DNA from: Aurelia coerulea
Lineage: Eukaryota > Cnidaria > Scyphozoa > Semaeostomeae > Ulmaridae
Direction: 5' to 3'
Assembly: GCA_039566865.1 (NCBI GenBank)
Contig: CM076954.1
Coordinates: 8,130,001 to 8,194,000 of the forward strand
Length of the DNA stretch: 64,000 nt
Positions 24,501 through 34,103 of the stretch are shown piece after piece (the stretch's first letter is position 1; every line of letters begins with the position of its first letter). The notes beneath the pieces are model-generated. The model was given only the letters and a program-made list of their open reading frames with translations, ran no database searches and had not been told where the DNA came from. A program made the position numbers and the translations under genes.

Positions 24501-25176
24501 TCATTTCTCAGTACATACAGTTAACATTTTATTTAGATATTCATTCAATGTACCTTTGAATGATTTTAATCTTTCTCCTATATCTTCCTCCTCATTAGCA
24601 TAATCTGGGTCATCCAGATAAATCTACGGAAAAATAAATTAGATATGAATACCGACCATGTGGGTGATTCAGTCCATTCAGAAGGTTCATGCGTCACTAT
24701 GAACTTAAATCTATTTTCACCGGATAAACTGATGTCGTTTTCCTTCCTGGAGGGAGGGGGGTTGCTTTTTATAGTTCCTCCTTATCTCCAAAACAATAAA
24801 AATTGTGACAATGAGATAAGCAATGTATCACAACTGAAAAAAGAAGAATCAGAATACCAGGGAGCTCCCATGACGAGTCTCGTATACATACAATGTGCAC
24901 TTGATGCGGCAAGCAATACTGACGGCACCGAGAATGCAGCCAACTATGAAGGCAACTGAATGAATATAAGAATGGATTTCATGAGTTGTCAGCAATTGGA
25001 TAGTGAGTGCCATTTTTTATCATCAAAATGTGTCCTCTGCTTTATTGAGGAGATTCCTGGTACAAGTAGTAACGACAGACATCACTTGTTAACCGAATCA
25101 AAGATCTTCAATACCTGATTTATAGCATCCAGAGCATCGTCCTGATCCTTACGTAGCTTCCCAAATGCCTTTCCTC
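9425..25176 (-). CDS. AIF1: AIF1/Iba1-like EF-hand gene, four exons (partial)
   Basis: Four exons on the minus strand (25176-25115, 24623-24554, 13514-13473, 9523-9425) join without a break in frame to about 90 residues. They match allograft inflammatory factor 1 in order: [62 protein letters not shown]. The family is a small cytosolic calcium-binding, actin-bundling protein of immune-type and other cells. The first EF-hand loop [12 protein letters not shown] spans the third junction and has good ligands at positions 1, 3, 5 and 12; a second loop starts DTRNSG with an unusual Arg at position 3. All introns are GT-AG on the minus strand. The start codon exon and the exon(s) after the second loop were not found. 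Introns of 491 bp, 11.0 kb and 3.9 kb hold most transposons between 9.4 and 24.5 kb. Confidence 0.88.
9586..11079. mobile_element. C/G-tipped DNA transposon in AIF1 intron
   Basis: Tips CCCGGGGGG and, inverted, CCCTGGGGGG. AAAGGCT at 9579-9585 and 11080-11086 is a 7-bp duplication. Subterminal sequence is shared in inverted form (ACTTGAC.. ..GACGGG..TGTGC). No transposase is visible. It is the same family as 6610-8056 and lies in the intron between AIF1 exons C and D. Confidence 0.75.
10769..11035. repeat. internal tandem repeat, CCCTGTCGCATAA units
   Basis: Seven occurrences of ACCCTGTCGCATAA(A), spaced irregularly by about 25-65 bp with spacers such as TTTTGCCTCTCAAATAC. They sit just inside the right end of the 9586-11079 element. 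Similar wording (GACCCTGTCGTGGAATAAA) occurs just inside the related element at 49744, so this is a family-level subterminal repeat. Confidence 0.75.
11535..12804. mobile_element. 1.27-kb palindromic foldback element, 9-bp TSD
   Basis: The two halves are inverted copies from ACAGGTGGCGG at both tips to a (CGAAA)n run near the centre. GAACGGAGC at 11526-11534 and 12805-12813 is a perfect 9-bp TSD, the length made by Mutator-like transposases. The right half has about 85 extra bp near 12290-12365. No protein is encoded. It lies in the AIF1 intron between exons C and D. Confidence 0.8.
11969..12062 (+). repeat. (CGAAA)n microsatellite with mirror at 12240-12271
   Basis: About 18 CGAAA units with occasional CCGAA variants. 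The other arm has a shorter TTTCG run at 12240-12271, so repeat number differs between arms. Confidence 0.9.
12814..13472. other. AIF1 intronic sequence, nothing recognised
   Basis: AT-rich intron DNA between the palindrome and exon C. I see no coding segment or clear repeat boundary. Confidence 0.5.
13473..13514 (-). CDS. AIF1: AIF1 exon C (EF-hand 1 start)
   Basis: A 42-bp exon bounded by TTCTTTACAG and GTAATG on the minus strand. It encodes [13 protein letters not shown] in phase, completing an Ala codon with the last base of exon B and opening the Asp codon finished by exon D. It corresponds to the 'YMEFD..GDID' block of AIF1. Small size and exact phase match make a chance hit unlikely. 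Confidence 0.88.
13798..15362. mobile_element. mariner-like non-autonomous element, about 190-bp TIRs
   Basis: Tips CAGGGTGTCCC and, inverted, CCGGGTGTCCC, each next to TA (13796-13797, 15363-15364), as for Tc1/mariner. The TIRs remain alignable for about 190 bp, passing through CTCCAAAC.AGAC. No DDE transposase is present. The right TIR interior near 15100-15170 carries a segment ([10 protein letters not shown] in translation) that recurs inverted at 55140-55265. Confidence 0.8.
15792..20279. mobile_element. 4.49-kb palindromic element, 9-bp TSD
   Basis: Left and right halves are inverted copies almost to the centre (about 18400). GTCTTATGC at 15783-15791 and 20280-20288 is a perfect 9-bp TSD, pointing to a Mutator-like mechanism. 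Tips are AAGATAGGCACTAAATCC. The left arm has an extra 599 bp (17056-17654). The central 17890-18760 is rich in TAAGAAAC/GTTTCTTA. No protein is recognisable. It lies in the large AIF1 intron between exons B and C. Confidence 0.82.
17056..17654. mobile_element. insertion in left arm, TTA-flanked
   Basis: The right arm of the palindrome keeps the empty site TTTTTAAAG near 19053. In the left arm it is opened after TTA (17053-17055), with TTA again at 17655-17657. The insert carries C-runs at both ends (GGCCCCCCCCC and GGGGGGCCGATTCAG...). TIRs are weak. A 3-bp TTA duplication would fit PIF/Harbinger. Confidence 0.6.
20380..21590 (+). pseudogene. LINE reverse transcriptase and C-terminus
   Basis: An open frame from 20440 to 21168 (242 codons) starts within the RT fingers ([16 protein letters not shown]), then shows motif A at codons 78-88, [19 protein letters not shown] and [10 protein letters not shown]. 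Motif A reads LMNLLKAFD: the first catalytic Asp is Asn (codon AAC at 20677-20679), which should abolish polymerisation. After 21168 the frame breaks, but [21 protein letters not shown] and KW.GP.FKCNACQ pieces of the usual C-terminus follow to about 21560. It is of CR1/jockey type. Confidence 0.88.
21797..22030. mobile_element. solo mariner-like end
   Basis: TA followed by CCGGGTGTCTCAATAAATCC resembles the tips at 13798 and 689. No partner end was found nearby, so this is a truncated copy. The extent is a guess. Confidence 0.4.
22055..22640 (+). pseudogene. LINE fragment, endonuclease C-end to pre-RT linker
   Basis: Reads [20 protein letters not shown] (22150-22210), then [13 protein letters not shown] in another frame (about 22345) and [14 protein letters not shown] with [13 protein letters not shown] (22470-22620), the region just before the RT in CR1-like LINEs. 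It is shifted and truncated at both ends. Confidence 0.75.
22695..24450 (+). repeat. 55-bp direct repeat bounding 1.6 kb
   Basis: GTTGATATG.TAGCTACAC and the following TATTATCAG.TTATAGAAA occur at about 22699-22750 and again at 24398-24450. The interval holds the Harbinger-like MITE and GC-richer unique sequence. It may be a segmental duplication or an unrecognised element's direct terminal repeats. Confidence 0.5.
23616..24074. mobile_element. Harbinger-like MITE, TTA TSD
   Basis: Tips GGACCTGATTACA and, inverted, GGGCCTGATTACA, flanked by TTA (23613-23615, 24075-24077), as in PIF/Harbinger. The interior is built from many forms of TTTCAACCCCGGGGTTGA and CACCTGG motifs on both strands. There is no coding capacity. 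Confidence 0.8.
24554..24623 (-). CDS. AIF1: AIF1 exon B
   Basis: A 70-bp exon preceded by TTTTTCCGTAG and followed by GTACATTG on the minus strand. It encodes [19 protein letters not shown] then KSFK plus the first base of an Ala codon. It aligns with the LDDP acidic segment of AIF1, which separates the N-terminal helix from EF-hand 1. Confidence 0.9.
24628..25080. other. AIF1 intron, nothing recognised
   Basis: Short intron between exons B and A (24624-25114). A 104-codon plus-strand frame at 24645-24959 has no recognisable domain and is treated as chance. Confidence 0.5.
25115..25176 (-). CDS. AIF1: AIF1 exon A (N-terminal GKAFG exon)
   Basis: A 62-bp exon after GTGAATCTTTTAG and before GTATTGAAG on the minus strand. 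It reads [20 protein letters not shown], after two bases of a codon that would give Gly with a preceding G, matching the GGKAFG opening of AIF1. Exon A ends in phase 0. The upstream exon with the start codon lies further right and was not identified. Confidence 0.9.
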
Positions 25177-25179
25177 CTA

Positions 25180-25984
25180 AAAGATTCACGAAAAAACAAA
25201 GAAATATTTGAATTGCAAGAAATATTGTTTGAAATTGCATCATTAGGATATTCTTGAGTTTTAAATGTACAGGCATAGCTAGAGTTGTTAAAGAACTAGT
25301 GCAAGTCACCTTTCATTTTACAACATTTAAAAATGATATACACATAGAAGCTATCAAAATTACTTTGACACTAATAAAATGAATAAAGAAACAGATAGCC
25401 AATCTTTCAAAAGTTTCGCCTTTTTGGGTTTTTATGTTTTTACAATCATGGCCAAAAATCTGGGATATCAGCAAATTTCTTTATTCTTGTGAACTTGTGA
25501 ATTCTTGTGAACTTTTGTATACATATTTTTCCTTCCTTTGTCCATTATCATTTAGAAACTATTTGTAGCGTTCCTGAAAAATTCTCGAACATAGGCCAAT
25601 TTTCGAAGGAATGAAATTCAATGTATTTTATTTCATTTCATTTTATTTCATCAAGAATTCGAGCTATTTATTAACAAGCAACATACCTACGGCAGCTAAA
25701 AACATGCGCAATTTTAAATACAAACTTTAATAGCTACTTCCTACCGATTTAATAATAGGTTTGTAGCTCAGGAAACCTAGAAATAACTCTAATGAGCTTT
25801 CGGGCTAGGTGCCCGTTGCCTCTGTCAAGCTAAAATTCAGCGATATTGAAATTGATACGATTACAGGTTTTTTTGAACACTAACACTGACGAAAAATCTA
25901 AGAAAAAGAAAGGAAAAAACAGAAAGAAAAAAATTAAACCGTTTAGTTTCTATAACCATGGTTGTATTGGAGTTTAGTTGATTT

Positions 25985-25985
<1 letters not shown>
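25180..25985. other. AIF1 upstream intron, nothing recognised
   Basis: AT-rich sequence with a short TTTCA/TTTTA run at 25625-25655. No clear element boundaries. Confidence 0.45.

Positions 25986-26020
<35 letters not shown>
25986..26020 (-). repeat. (ATTG)n microsatellite, tail of antisense LINE
   Basis: About eight pure ATTG units directly at the 3' side of the minus-strand LINE remnant, so it fits that element's tail. Confidence 0.85.
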
Positions 26021-27700
26021 GAAATATCTTTATAGAGGATGCCCCAATAACCAAGAGGTGCTTTTCATGGGCCTCCTCGAAGTAAAACTTACAATTTTGT
26101 TATCAAATAGAAATGAATCCCCCCAATTTGTTCTTGAATTCGATAATCTAAAGTTCTCCCTATTTCGAGTATTATAAGTATATAATTCACTACCCGTCAT
26201 GTTGGATGTTTTCACATTATTGAGTAGAGTTTTCTTTATAAATGAACTCCTGTGTAACTTCCTTCTTTCTTCCAGTGAATCCCATTTCAAAGAAGCAAGT
26301 GCATCAGAGCTTGATGAACTGTTTATTTAGTCGGTCCACTATGACTTTTGCAGCCGTTTTCTGCAGAACCTGAAACGACTTCATTAATACTTTATTATCA
26401 CGGTCTCCCATACAATATCAGCATAATCAAATAGTGGCAGTATCATTGAATGGTACACTGTCTCCCTTTGAGCTCTAGGTAGTAGATGCTTTATTCGTTT
26501 TAGGACACCTATTCTTTGCGACACCTTCCTGGAAACAGATTTTATATGATCCGTCCAGGAGAGATTTTCACCAATGATAACTCTCAGGTATTTGTAGTTG
26601 CTGACTTTTCTAATCCCTTGCCTTCAATGCTTAGTGCTACATCTTCAAAATCTTTGACTCGCTTATTCCCTCCAATCAGCATTTAGTTTGACTTGCCTAT
26701 GTTGAGGGTTAATCTGTTTTCCACCAGCCAGTTCCTCGCATTATTTAGATATTCGTTTAATGCTACTTCAAGATGATCAACACTATGAGCTGTTTTATAA
26801 ACTACAGTGTCATCAGCAAAGAGTAATGATTTGGTGTTTTGGAGTCTATCTGGAAGGTCATTGATGTAGATTAAGAACAAGAGTGCTCCCAACACTGATC
26901 CTTGGGGACTCCTATAGAAACATAGCTTGGCAAGGCAGTAACACTCCCAATACTTGTGCACTGCGAACGTTTACTGAGATATGACGTGAACCAGTTCACT
27001 GAATTTTTATCAACACCATGTCAGCTAATTTTTTCAGCAGAATGGAGTGTTCAACTGTGTCGAAAGCCTTCTTTAAGTCAAGGTAACAAGCACCTGTTAC
27101 TTTAGAGTTCTCCATATTTTCAAGAACGTCGTCACATAATTTAACAGAGCATGCTCAGTTGCCGAAGACTGCTCAAACCATATTGTCTTGGATGAAGAAG
27201 GGCATTTTCCTTTAAGAATTTGTACAACTGAGGGTGAACAGCACGTTCTAGTATCTTGCTTGCAGTAGGCAGTATCGAGAATGGCCTATAGTTATCACAA
27301 TTCTTGTCATCACCACTTTTGAGCGGAAGTCTAACTTTTGCTCACTTCCAGCTATTTGGTACAGATTGCTGTTCAATCGATAGATCTATTATCTTTTGCA
27401 ATACTGGGGCAATACTATCTGCTCCATCCTTTAGAAGCCTTAAGCTGATCTTATCAAGACATACCGCCTTGCTGTTTTTAAATTCTGCAACTGTTGTTTG
27501 AAAAATTCCACAGATACAGCCTTTTATGGTGAATGTGACTGTCGTTCTTTGTGCAAAAGGAAACGCTTTTACTTTACCAAATGCTTGTGCTAATTTCTTA
27601 CCAATTGTTGAAAAATGCTTGTTAAAAGCTTCTGTAATTTTAGAAGGATTAGTGATATAGCTACTATTTTGTTGAGTCCAAGAGTATCAGGTGGTTTTTT
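26020..27700 (-). mobile_element. decayed LINE, reverse transcriptase to 3' end
   Basis: The minus strand shows a pre-RT region near 27700-27200, DLKKAFDTVEHSILLKKL (motif A, about 27080-27030), PQGSVLGALLFLIYIND and LLFADDTVVY (26900-26790), then LVENRLTLNIGKSN. The C-terminal part TRNRENFRLSNSRTNWG lies near 26150. There are many stops and a shift near 26940. It belongs to the CR1-like group and lies in the same orientation as AIF1, probably in its first intron. Confidence 0.85.
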
Positions 27701-28230
27701 ATCTGACAGAATATCTTTAAAGTGCCACTAAACCTTTTGGGGAATTTGGCTTATTTGAAAGATCAATCATCGAGCATCTTCGGACAATCTTTCTTTCTTG
27801 ATTTTGCGAAAGGGGTTCGCGGCTATGGGGGGTTTTACAACACCCACTCGTGGTCCACGACCGGGTTTTTAGAGTGCTGGGAACTAGTCAGCATTCGACA
27901 TCATACCGGGAATCTCGCTTTCATTGTATAGCTGTTCACACAATGAGTTTGGTCAGTTCAGTCAAAGATGAAGGAATTGAAAGAGGCATCGTAGTATATG
28001 GAATCGTGCGCTGTGTTTGTTCTTTTACCTTGGCATCCAGAGAGCGATGATGGCTCTTCAGAAAGCTGGTATTCTCTTACATTTCCAATGAAGCTTACAA
28101 TATGGAAGTCGAAGAAGTTGTGAGTGCGAGAGCAGCACCAACGGTTGCTGTTAGGCCCAAAAAGACAGGGATGACAATCCTGAATTGATTATCGATTGAA
28201 CAGCGAACAAACTTCCTCAAATGAGAAACT
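27700..28230. other. no gene recognised
   Basis: Sequence of moderate GC with short open frames on both strands and no motif I recognise. It could hold host exon sequence, but no AG/GT-bounded segment matched a known family. Confidence 0.4.
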
Positions 28231-28239
28231 GCTTTATTG

Positions 28240-30454
28240 AACAAGGGCAGATTTTGTAACAATAGGATCTTTGGTTTGTTTACATATGACGTCATCTTGG
28301 TTGACTAGCCAATCAGAGAGCTCTATTTCTATCACGTGACCTGATGATAATGGTGGAAGGAGGGGTTTGCTGTGGGGAAAACCACACCCTCGTTTTTTCC
28401 TCGCGACGAAATTATACTTTCGCAAAAATTCAAACTTTTTTGCACACGTATAGAACGATAAATTTCACATATGTTTTTATTGGCACTAAGCTCTGCGTTT
28501 TCTACTCTTCGCGCGATCGTTCGCTCTTGACTCCCATTTTTGCACGTCTTCCACACCCCTCCGACGGCTATGTCCAAACCCAACAAATCACACTTCTCGA
28601 TCAAAAACAACAATGTGAATTCAATTGCGAAGCCAGCAGATGAAAAAATATTTTAAGAGAGAGTTTAAAATGTCATAAAGTCAATTTTCAACATCAATCT
28701 TCCGAATCGGTGGACAAGCCTGAGTCGAGAGAAGAACCTCAGAAATTTAATCCTGTTACGACGATGAGTGCCCCAGCAGGAAAGAAGAATTATTGACAGA
28801 GATCCGGAGTTGAACAAGTAAATCGTAGCAGTAAATAAGTTTTCTTTCAGTTGCAGCTAAACGGGGTGAAATTACTGTCATCTTCAAATATATACACCCA
28901 ATTTTGTAAGAAACAGCGAGCAAGTGGTATGCTCTTAAGAAACTTAAGAAACTATGTACCTTACCTGAATTAAAAAAGCAAAGAAGCTTTTGTAATTTAC
29001 AGTTTCCATTTCCACAGTAACATAAACGTAATTATTTAATAAGAAACTAAGAATTTGGGGCAAAGTTTCTCAAAATTATTTCTTATGCGTTTCTTATTAA
29101 AGGTTTCATAACAAACTTCAAGGTCACTACTTTTGCCATGGTGAACATTTCAAAAGTACATTTTTTGAAACCTTTCCAATGTTTAGACATTGCTCAAGTA
29201 TCTTTTGAGTAATATGATACCGGAAACAAGTGAACAATTATGATCAAGATTTCCATCAGAACTTATTAGAATGAATGGTTTCTCTATTTTATAGTTTCTC
29301 AGTACTCGAGCTTCTTTATTTTTTGCGTGTAAACAGTTTTTGACATTGAAACCATTGGGTTCTGCCACTCTTCGGCCACTCTGCACTTGACATGCAGATT
29401 GCAGTCACTTTCAGTAAACCGCACGCTCAAAATGTTTCCATTTAAAAAGGTTTGTTTTGACTCCAACTTCGGAAAGGAGAATCATTTCTGGATTTTGATA
29501 ATGGTGGGTGGAGTTTACATTAGTATATTTCCGAGTGTGATTTCTGCAATTTGTTAATCAACCATTGCAAACTTTCAAGATTGGATAATGTCAAACCGTA
29601 GTCAAACAGAAAGAGAGATCGGGCCTGAGAAGAAGTCCTCCATGCTCAATTAACTTATCTTACCAAGTAGCATGAGATCAGGCTCACCGTAAAAAAGATG
29701 AGAAGGGAAGGAAACCGAAAGATGATTCGTGACAATTAATGACGATACTTGACGATTGGAGCAGGAAGTCACCTACTTTTGGAGGATTAATACTTTGCAT
29801 ATAACGTACGTTTTATGGAAGGTTGGTATTTTACCATTTTCAAAGATTTTTGGTCTGTAATTTACATTTATTCAGTACATGAACCGTCTCGTCCCTGCTC
29901 GTCCCCGGCTCGTCTCGCTCTCTCGCCCTGAAACGATTGGTGGTTGCGGGGGTGGGGAGAAGGGGGCTGCAATAATGTCCACCGATTCGGAAAGTTGATG
30001 ATGAAAATTGATTTTCAAACATTTGAAAACCCTTTTCTGAAATCTTCTTCCATCTAATGGCAGGACAAATTAAAGTCACACTGTTGTTTTTGATCGAGAA
30101 ATGTGATTTGTTGGGTTTGGACATAGCCGTCGGAGGGGTGTGGAAGACGTGCAAAAATGGGAGTCAAGAGCGAACGATCGCGCGAAGAGTAGAAAACGCA
30201 GAGCTTAGTGCCAATAAAAACATATGTGAAATTTATCGCTCTATACGTGTGCAAAAAAGTTTGAATTTTTGCGAAAGTATAATTTTGTTGCGAGGAAAAA
30301 ACGAGGGTGTGGTTTTCCCCACAGCAAACCCCTCCTTCCGCCATTATCATCAGATCACGTGAAAGAACTAGAGCTCTCTGATTGGCTAGTCAACCAAGAT
30401 GACGTCATATGTAAACAAACCAAAGATCCTATTGTTACAAAATCTGCCCTTGTT
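28240..30454. mobile_element. 2.2-kb long-TIR element, 9-bp TSD
   Basis: Inverted arms run from AACAAGGGCAGATTTTG at both tips through about 400 bp (28240-28640 and 30060-30454), with further match at 28680-28715 / 29980-30020. GCTTTATTG at 28231-28239 and 30455-30463 is a perfect 9-bp TSD, as made by Mutator-like transposases. The interior 28900-29120 carries the TAAGAAAC module. The frames in the two arms are mirror images of each other and are not treated as genes. Confidence 0.82.
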
Positions 30455-30814
30455 GCTTTATTGCCCTTTTCGACGATTTATTTCATCAGAATTATGGTAA
30501 GTAATATTTCCTTCGATATCAGCTGTCTGTACGTGTAATTTTAGGATAAATCGATTAGATTTACAATCATAACAAACATCGATGTCGGCCCTGGCCTGTG
30601 TGAATAAGGCCAGAATGAGCCCATATCAGTAGGGAAAATTATATTACTTGCCAAGGGATGGGACTTTCCAAAAGAAATTACAGCATTTACAGAAATATTA
30701 GAACAGGAAGGTTTGGTATGAAAAGCCAAAGATGAATGATACCAGGGTCAACATTTATTCATTGAATTACCAGACAGCACAGGTTAGCTCCCAAATTTTG
30801 TCCGGATTAGATTA

Positions 30815-30912
30815 GGCCAACCACCCATAGCAATGTTTGTGATACAAACAATTCCTGTAGTTTTTAGCGGAAACTAGAACTGTTTGTATCACAAACATTT
30901 TTGTGGTTGGCC
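30815..30912. mobile_element. 98-bp hairpin MITE
   Basis: GGCCAACCAC and TTTGTGATACAAACA-type arms are inverted around a loop of about 30 bp, with tips GGCCAACC. It is a near-perfect hairpin. A target duplication is not clear. Confidence 0.65.
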
Positions 30913-32569
30913 TATTCCAATCTAGACAACATTACCTGTTACTTTTATTCTAATTTTTCTCCTCTACCTGTGCTTACAGATAGCCAGTCTGTTTACTTTG
31001 TCCAGAATGTTTCAGGAAGCCAGAAATTACAGTTTCATATCCTGGCATGCCCTGGGAGAGCATGCCTTTCTTTCCCTTTCATATCCATTTTTTTTTTGCC
31101 AATTTTTGGTCTGGCAGACAGAGATGTTGGTTATGAAAGCATGTGAAATGAACTAATTTTTGTTATTGGCCTATGCTCTTTCATTTGGGGAACCTTGCAG
31201 CTAGGGTGATCAACTGATGCTAGAATTTCATGCAAAGTTTGCCAGAGTTATTAAATCATCAATTTACAGAAAATCCTTCATAAGCTATAATCTAAACGCG
31301 CTTTATTCGATATACTGTGGCAAATGTGAGAAAATGTTTGTTGGATAGCTTGGAGGATGCCAAAAAGTGTTGATGCTGCACAGAAATGGATGGCTGTATG
31401 CTAATTAGGTGTAGTTTGACTTATGCTCTTGTAAATTGGAATGTTTAATTTTTGCAGGTGAACATCCAAGAACAGTGTCCTGTTTTCTTTCAAAACCTTG
31501 CTCATCAAAGGAATTTCCAAGAGATGTCCCAATCAATCATCTATCAGTGCAATTGAAATATCCTTCAAAGAGAAGTTTCTTGATTGTAGAAGAGAACTAT
31601 TTTTTTTTTTGCAAAGATGACACAATATATCCAATATTGATTCCCAAAGGAAATTTTGAAAATAGATTAACTGTTGTGTATTTTTACCGTAAATGGTACA
31701 ATTTGTTGCTAGAAAGCCCCTAGAAAGGAATTTCCTGGCATGAAAAGAAAACCTCATGGTACGATTTATTGTTATGAATTTGAGAAAAACTCTGCCAGAT
31801 TGCCATAATGTAAATAAATTGAGAGAAAAACCTGCAAGATCTATCAATAAACATAAAAATTTCCCATAAAATGCCAGGTTTGAAAGAAGAATTTTTGCAG
31901 TTTTTATTCAAGAAACTCATTTATAAGGGGCTACAGGATGGCCAAGAATTCAAGAAAATCTGCATAGAATCACAAATAAACCTGGAAATTCAAATTTGTC
32001 AAGAATGCCAACCATAGAAACAACTAGGGCAAATCTTGAACTTAAAATACAGGAAATAAGTTTATCCTGGCCTAAGTTTCTTACATAGTACAACATGATT
32101 TCAGACAAAACTTTGTGAAAATAAGAGTTTGCTACTGCATAAGTGTCTCAAATCCTATAAGATAAAGGTAAACTGAAAAGACAAAGGTCATTCAAAATGA
32201 TCAAGATTATTCAAATCAATAAAAACCTTGCTAGGAAAATGCTTCAGCCTGTTTGAAAGCTGAATCGATCATGTTGAATGTGAGGTAAGAGTGAGACAGC
32301 AGCTTCGTTTTGGCTAGGCCCTCCACAACAGCACCGCTGATAGGAACATTTCTCCCTAATTTGATGAGCTGCTATATTGAAAAGCTTTGAATGCCAAGAT
32401 CGTCACCAGATAAGATTAGATCTTCTATTTTCCAAGCAAATCCACCTCTAAATCGTCAAATAAATTGTTTTCAATCCTTGGCGCGAAATGTTTCGAGCAG
32501 TCAGTGCAGTCAAAGGTGAAAGGTGAAAGGGATCGCAGAGGTACACCAAGAAAGCATATGGCGAGGCGC
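30913..32569. other. no gene recognised
   Basis: AT-rich DNA with AGAAA/TTTCT-rich stretches and no conserved protein motif on either strand. The frames at 31436-31723 and 31533-31847 oppose each other and look like chance. Confidence 0.45.
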
Positions 32570-33167
32570 AACCAAAATCTCGTAAGACGGTGTTAAAGAG
32601 CCTACCATCGCCTCGACCATCTTCCAAATATTTTCCTATACGTTTTCACTGTAATTTTGCCAAGGTACCTAACATACATCTTATCTACCGTCTTACGAGA
32701 ACAATACCATCACGTGACGGTTTCAATTTTGATTGTTTCAGAGTGTCCGCGCAGGTTTTAATTTATTACTACCGTCTTACCAATCATCTTTGGCCTTTTG
32801 GTCTTGCGTTTTTGTTCACTAATTCATGCAGTGTGTTGCAAAAGAATAGGGGTGTGTTGGCATGGCATGGCGTTGATTTGCATAGCAACGAAAGAAGGAA
32901 AGTGAGGCTGTTTCAAAATGGGGAATGTGTTGACAAAAATGTTAGCGAGATGCTCATACACTGTCTCGAGTATGACAGTTTGGGGGGGGGCAGGGGGGCA
33001 AGGGAAAATTCATGTATTTATCTCATTTGGTTTACTGTGAAATAACTGCTCGTACAAATAAAACAAATTATGAATCAGCAATATAAATCGCTATTTCTAT
33101 GAAAAATTCAGTTTCGGAATTTGACCGTCTTCCGTAAGTACCGTAAGACGGTCTGGATCCGCCCCTG
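32570..33167. mobile_element. CAGGGGCGGATCCAG-family right end, ACCGTCTTAC motifs
   Basis: The right tip at 33167 reads inward CAGGGGCGGATCCAGACCG. Five copies of ACCGTCTTAC or its complement occur at about 32581, 32687, 32770, 33123 and 33146. The matching left tip was not found, so the start is approximate. The element interrupts a coding-like segment (33168-33307). Confidence 0.65.
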
Positions 33168-33307
33168 GCTAGCATCATCCATGGTCTGTAGGCATTGTCG
33201 ATGTAAAAATTTGAGCTCTCCTTGTGACTTCCATGTGCCTTTCTTCTAAGATACTCAGCAACTTTTGGCAAGACACTTCCACTCTCGCTTTCACTGTGAG
33301 CCGCCAT
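33168..33307 (-). pseudogene. coding-like start (MAAHSESESG...), interrupted
   Basis: From ATG at 33307 the minus strand encodes about 46 residues opening MAAHSESESGSVLPKVAEYL, continuing through RRKAHGSHKES and YRPWMMLA before running into the tip of the neighbouring transposon at 33167. Codon choice and residue mix look protein-like. I do not recognise the family. It lies 497 bp inside the element end at 33804 and points inward, so it may be the 5' exon of that element's own protein rather than a host gene. Confidence 0.4.
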
Positions 33308-33804
33308 TATGCAGGACACGAGAGATCATAATTCTATCAGATTGCGAAGAACAAGTGAAGACTGGGAGACAGTTTCACTTGACTGGTAGATGATCTCATC
33401 TGAATTTCTATTGGCCTGCTCTATTTTTCAAAATGAAGAGTCCGTGGCTCCCGCCATTTTTCACTTGATTTTGCTGCATGATGATTGGTTGAATCCTGAC
33501 GACCGTGGCTCAGATCTGCCAAGTGTGGCTCCCGCCAATATTCAAATCTTTTAAAAGTCATTCAGTGATTGGCTGTAAGGATCTTGCAGCTTCCGTATGA
33601 GTGGTTACGATTTTGGACTTAGTGACCCTGATTCATTGAGTTGGATGAGGTTGCTTTCTTTTGAGCGCTGCCGAGGCAATTCTAACGGCAATTTTGTCTT
33701 AGAATGTCTTTTAGCGATTTTGATAGAACGTTGGAGAATAATTAAATCCTTGAAAATCTGACCGTGGCTTGAGCAACCCTCACCACCCCCTGAATCCGCC
33801 CCTG
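33308..33804. mobile_element. CAGGGGCGGATTCAG-family right end, CCGTGGCT motifs
   Basis: The right tip at 33804 reads inward CAGGGGCGGATTCAGGGGG. CCGTGGCT occurs at about 33440, 33502 and 33762, with a TGTGGCT variant near 33522; near the tip it lies in the context CCACGGTCAGATTTTC, the same scaffold as the other family ends. The left end was not found. Confidence 0.65.
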
Positions 33805-34103
33805 ATACTCTTATACTATTGGATCAGAGAAGATATTTGTTGGGGATATGAATCATCAAAGTTCCAAGCTACGGTTATCCCCCAAAAAGGAAACCTGTGA
33901 TCATGCGCAGACAGCATATTTTGGTTTGTGAAAAGAATGTGGGCGGAGAATCGAACCACAATCCAAACAAGGATTAGCAAAGAAACAAAGAGATTCTCGC
34001 GCGTGGTAATAGGTTCCCCAGCTGTTGATGTGCTTAGAACTTTACCAGCATAACAAAAGGCTTAGACAAAAGGGGCAGTCCTCGGTATCCTCAACAAATA
34101 TAT

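Noticed and set aside
24645..24959. 104-codon plus-strand frame as a host gene
   Set aside because: It lies in the AIF1 intron next to exon B, without any recognisable motif; chance is likelier.
28332..30362. Opposed 90-100-codon frames in the arms as a gene pair
   Set aside because: They are mirror images in the TIRs of one element, seen in both arms and both strands.
25180..33400. AIF1 first exon, including the MAAHSES... start at 33307
   Set aside because: That peptide does not resemble an AIF1 N-terminus and lies inside transposon ends; no other ATG exon with a fitting phase-1 donor was convincing.
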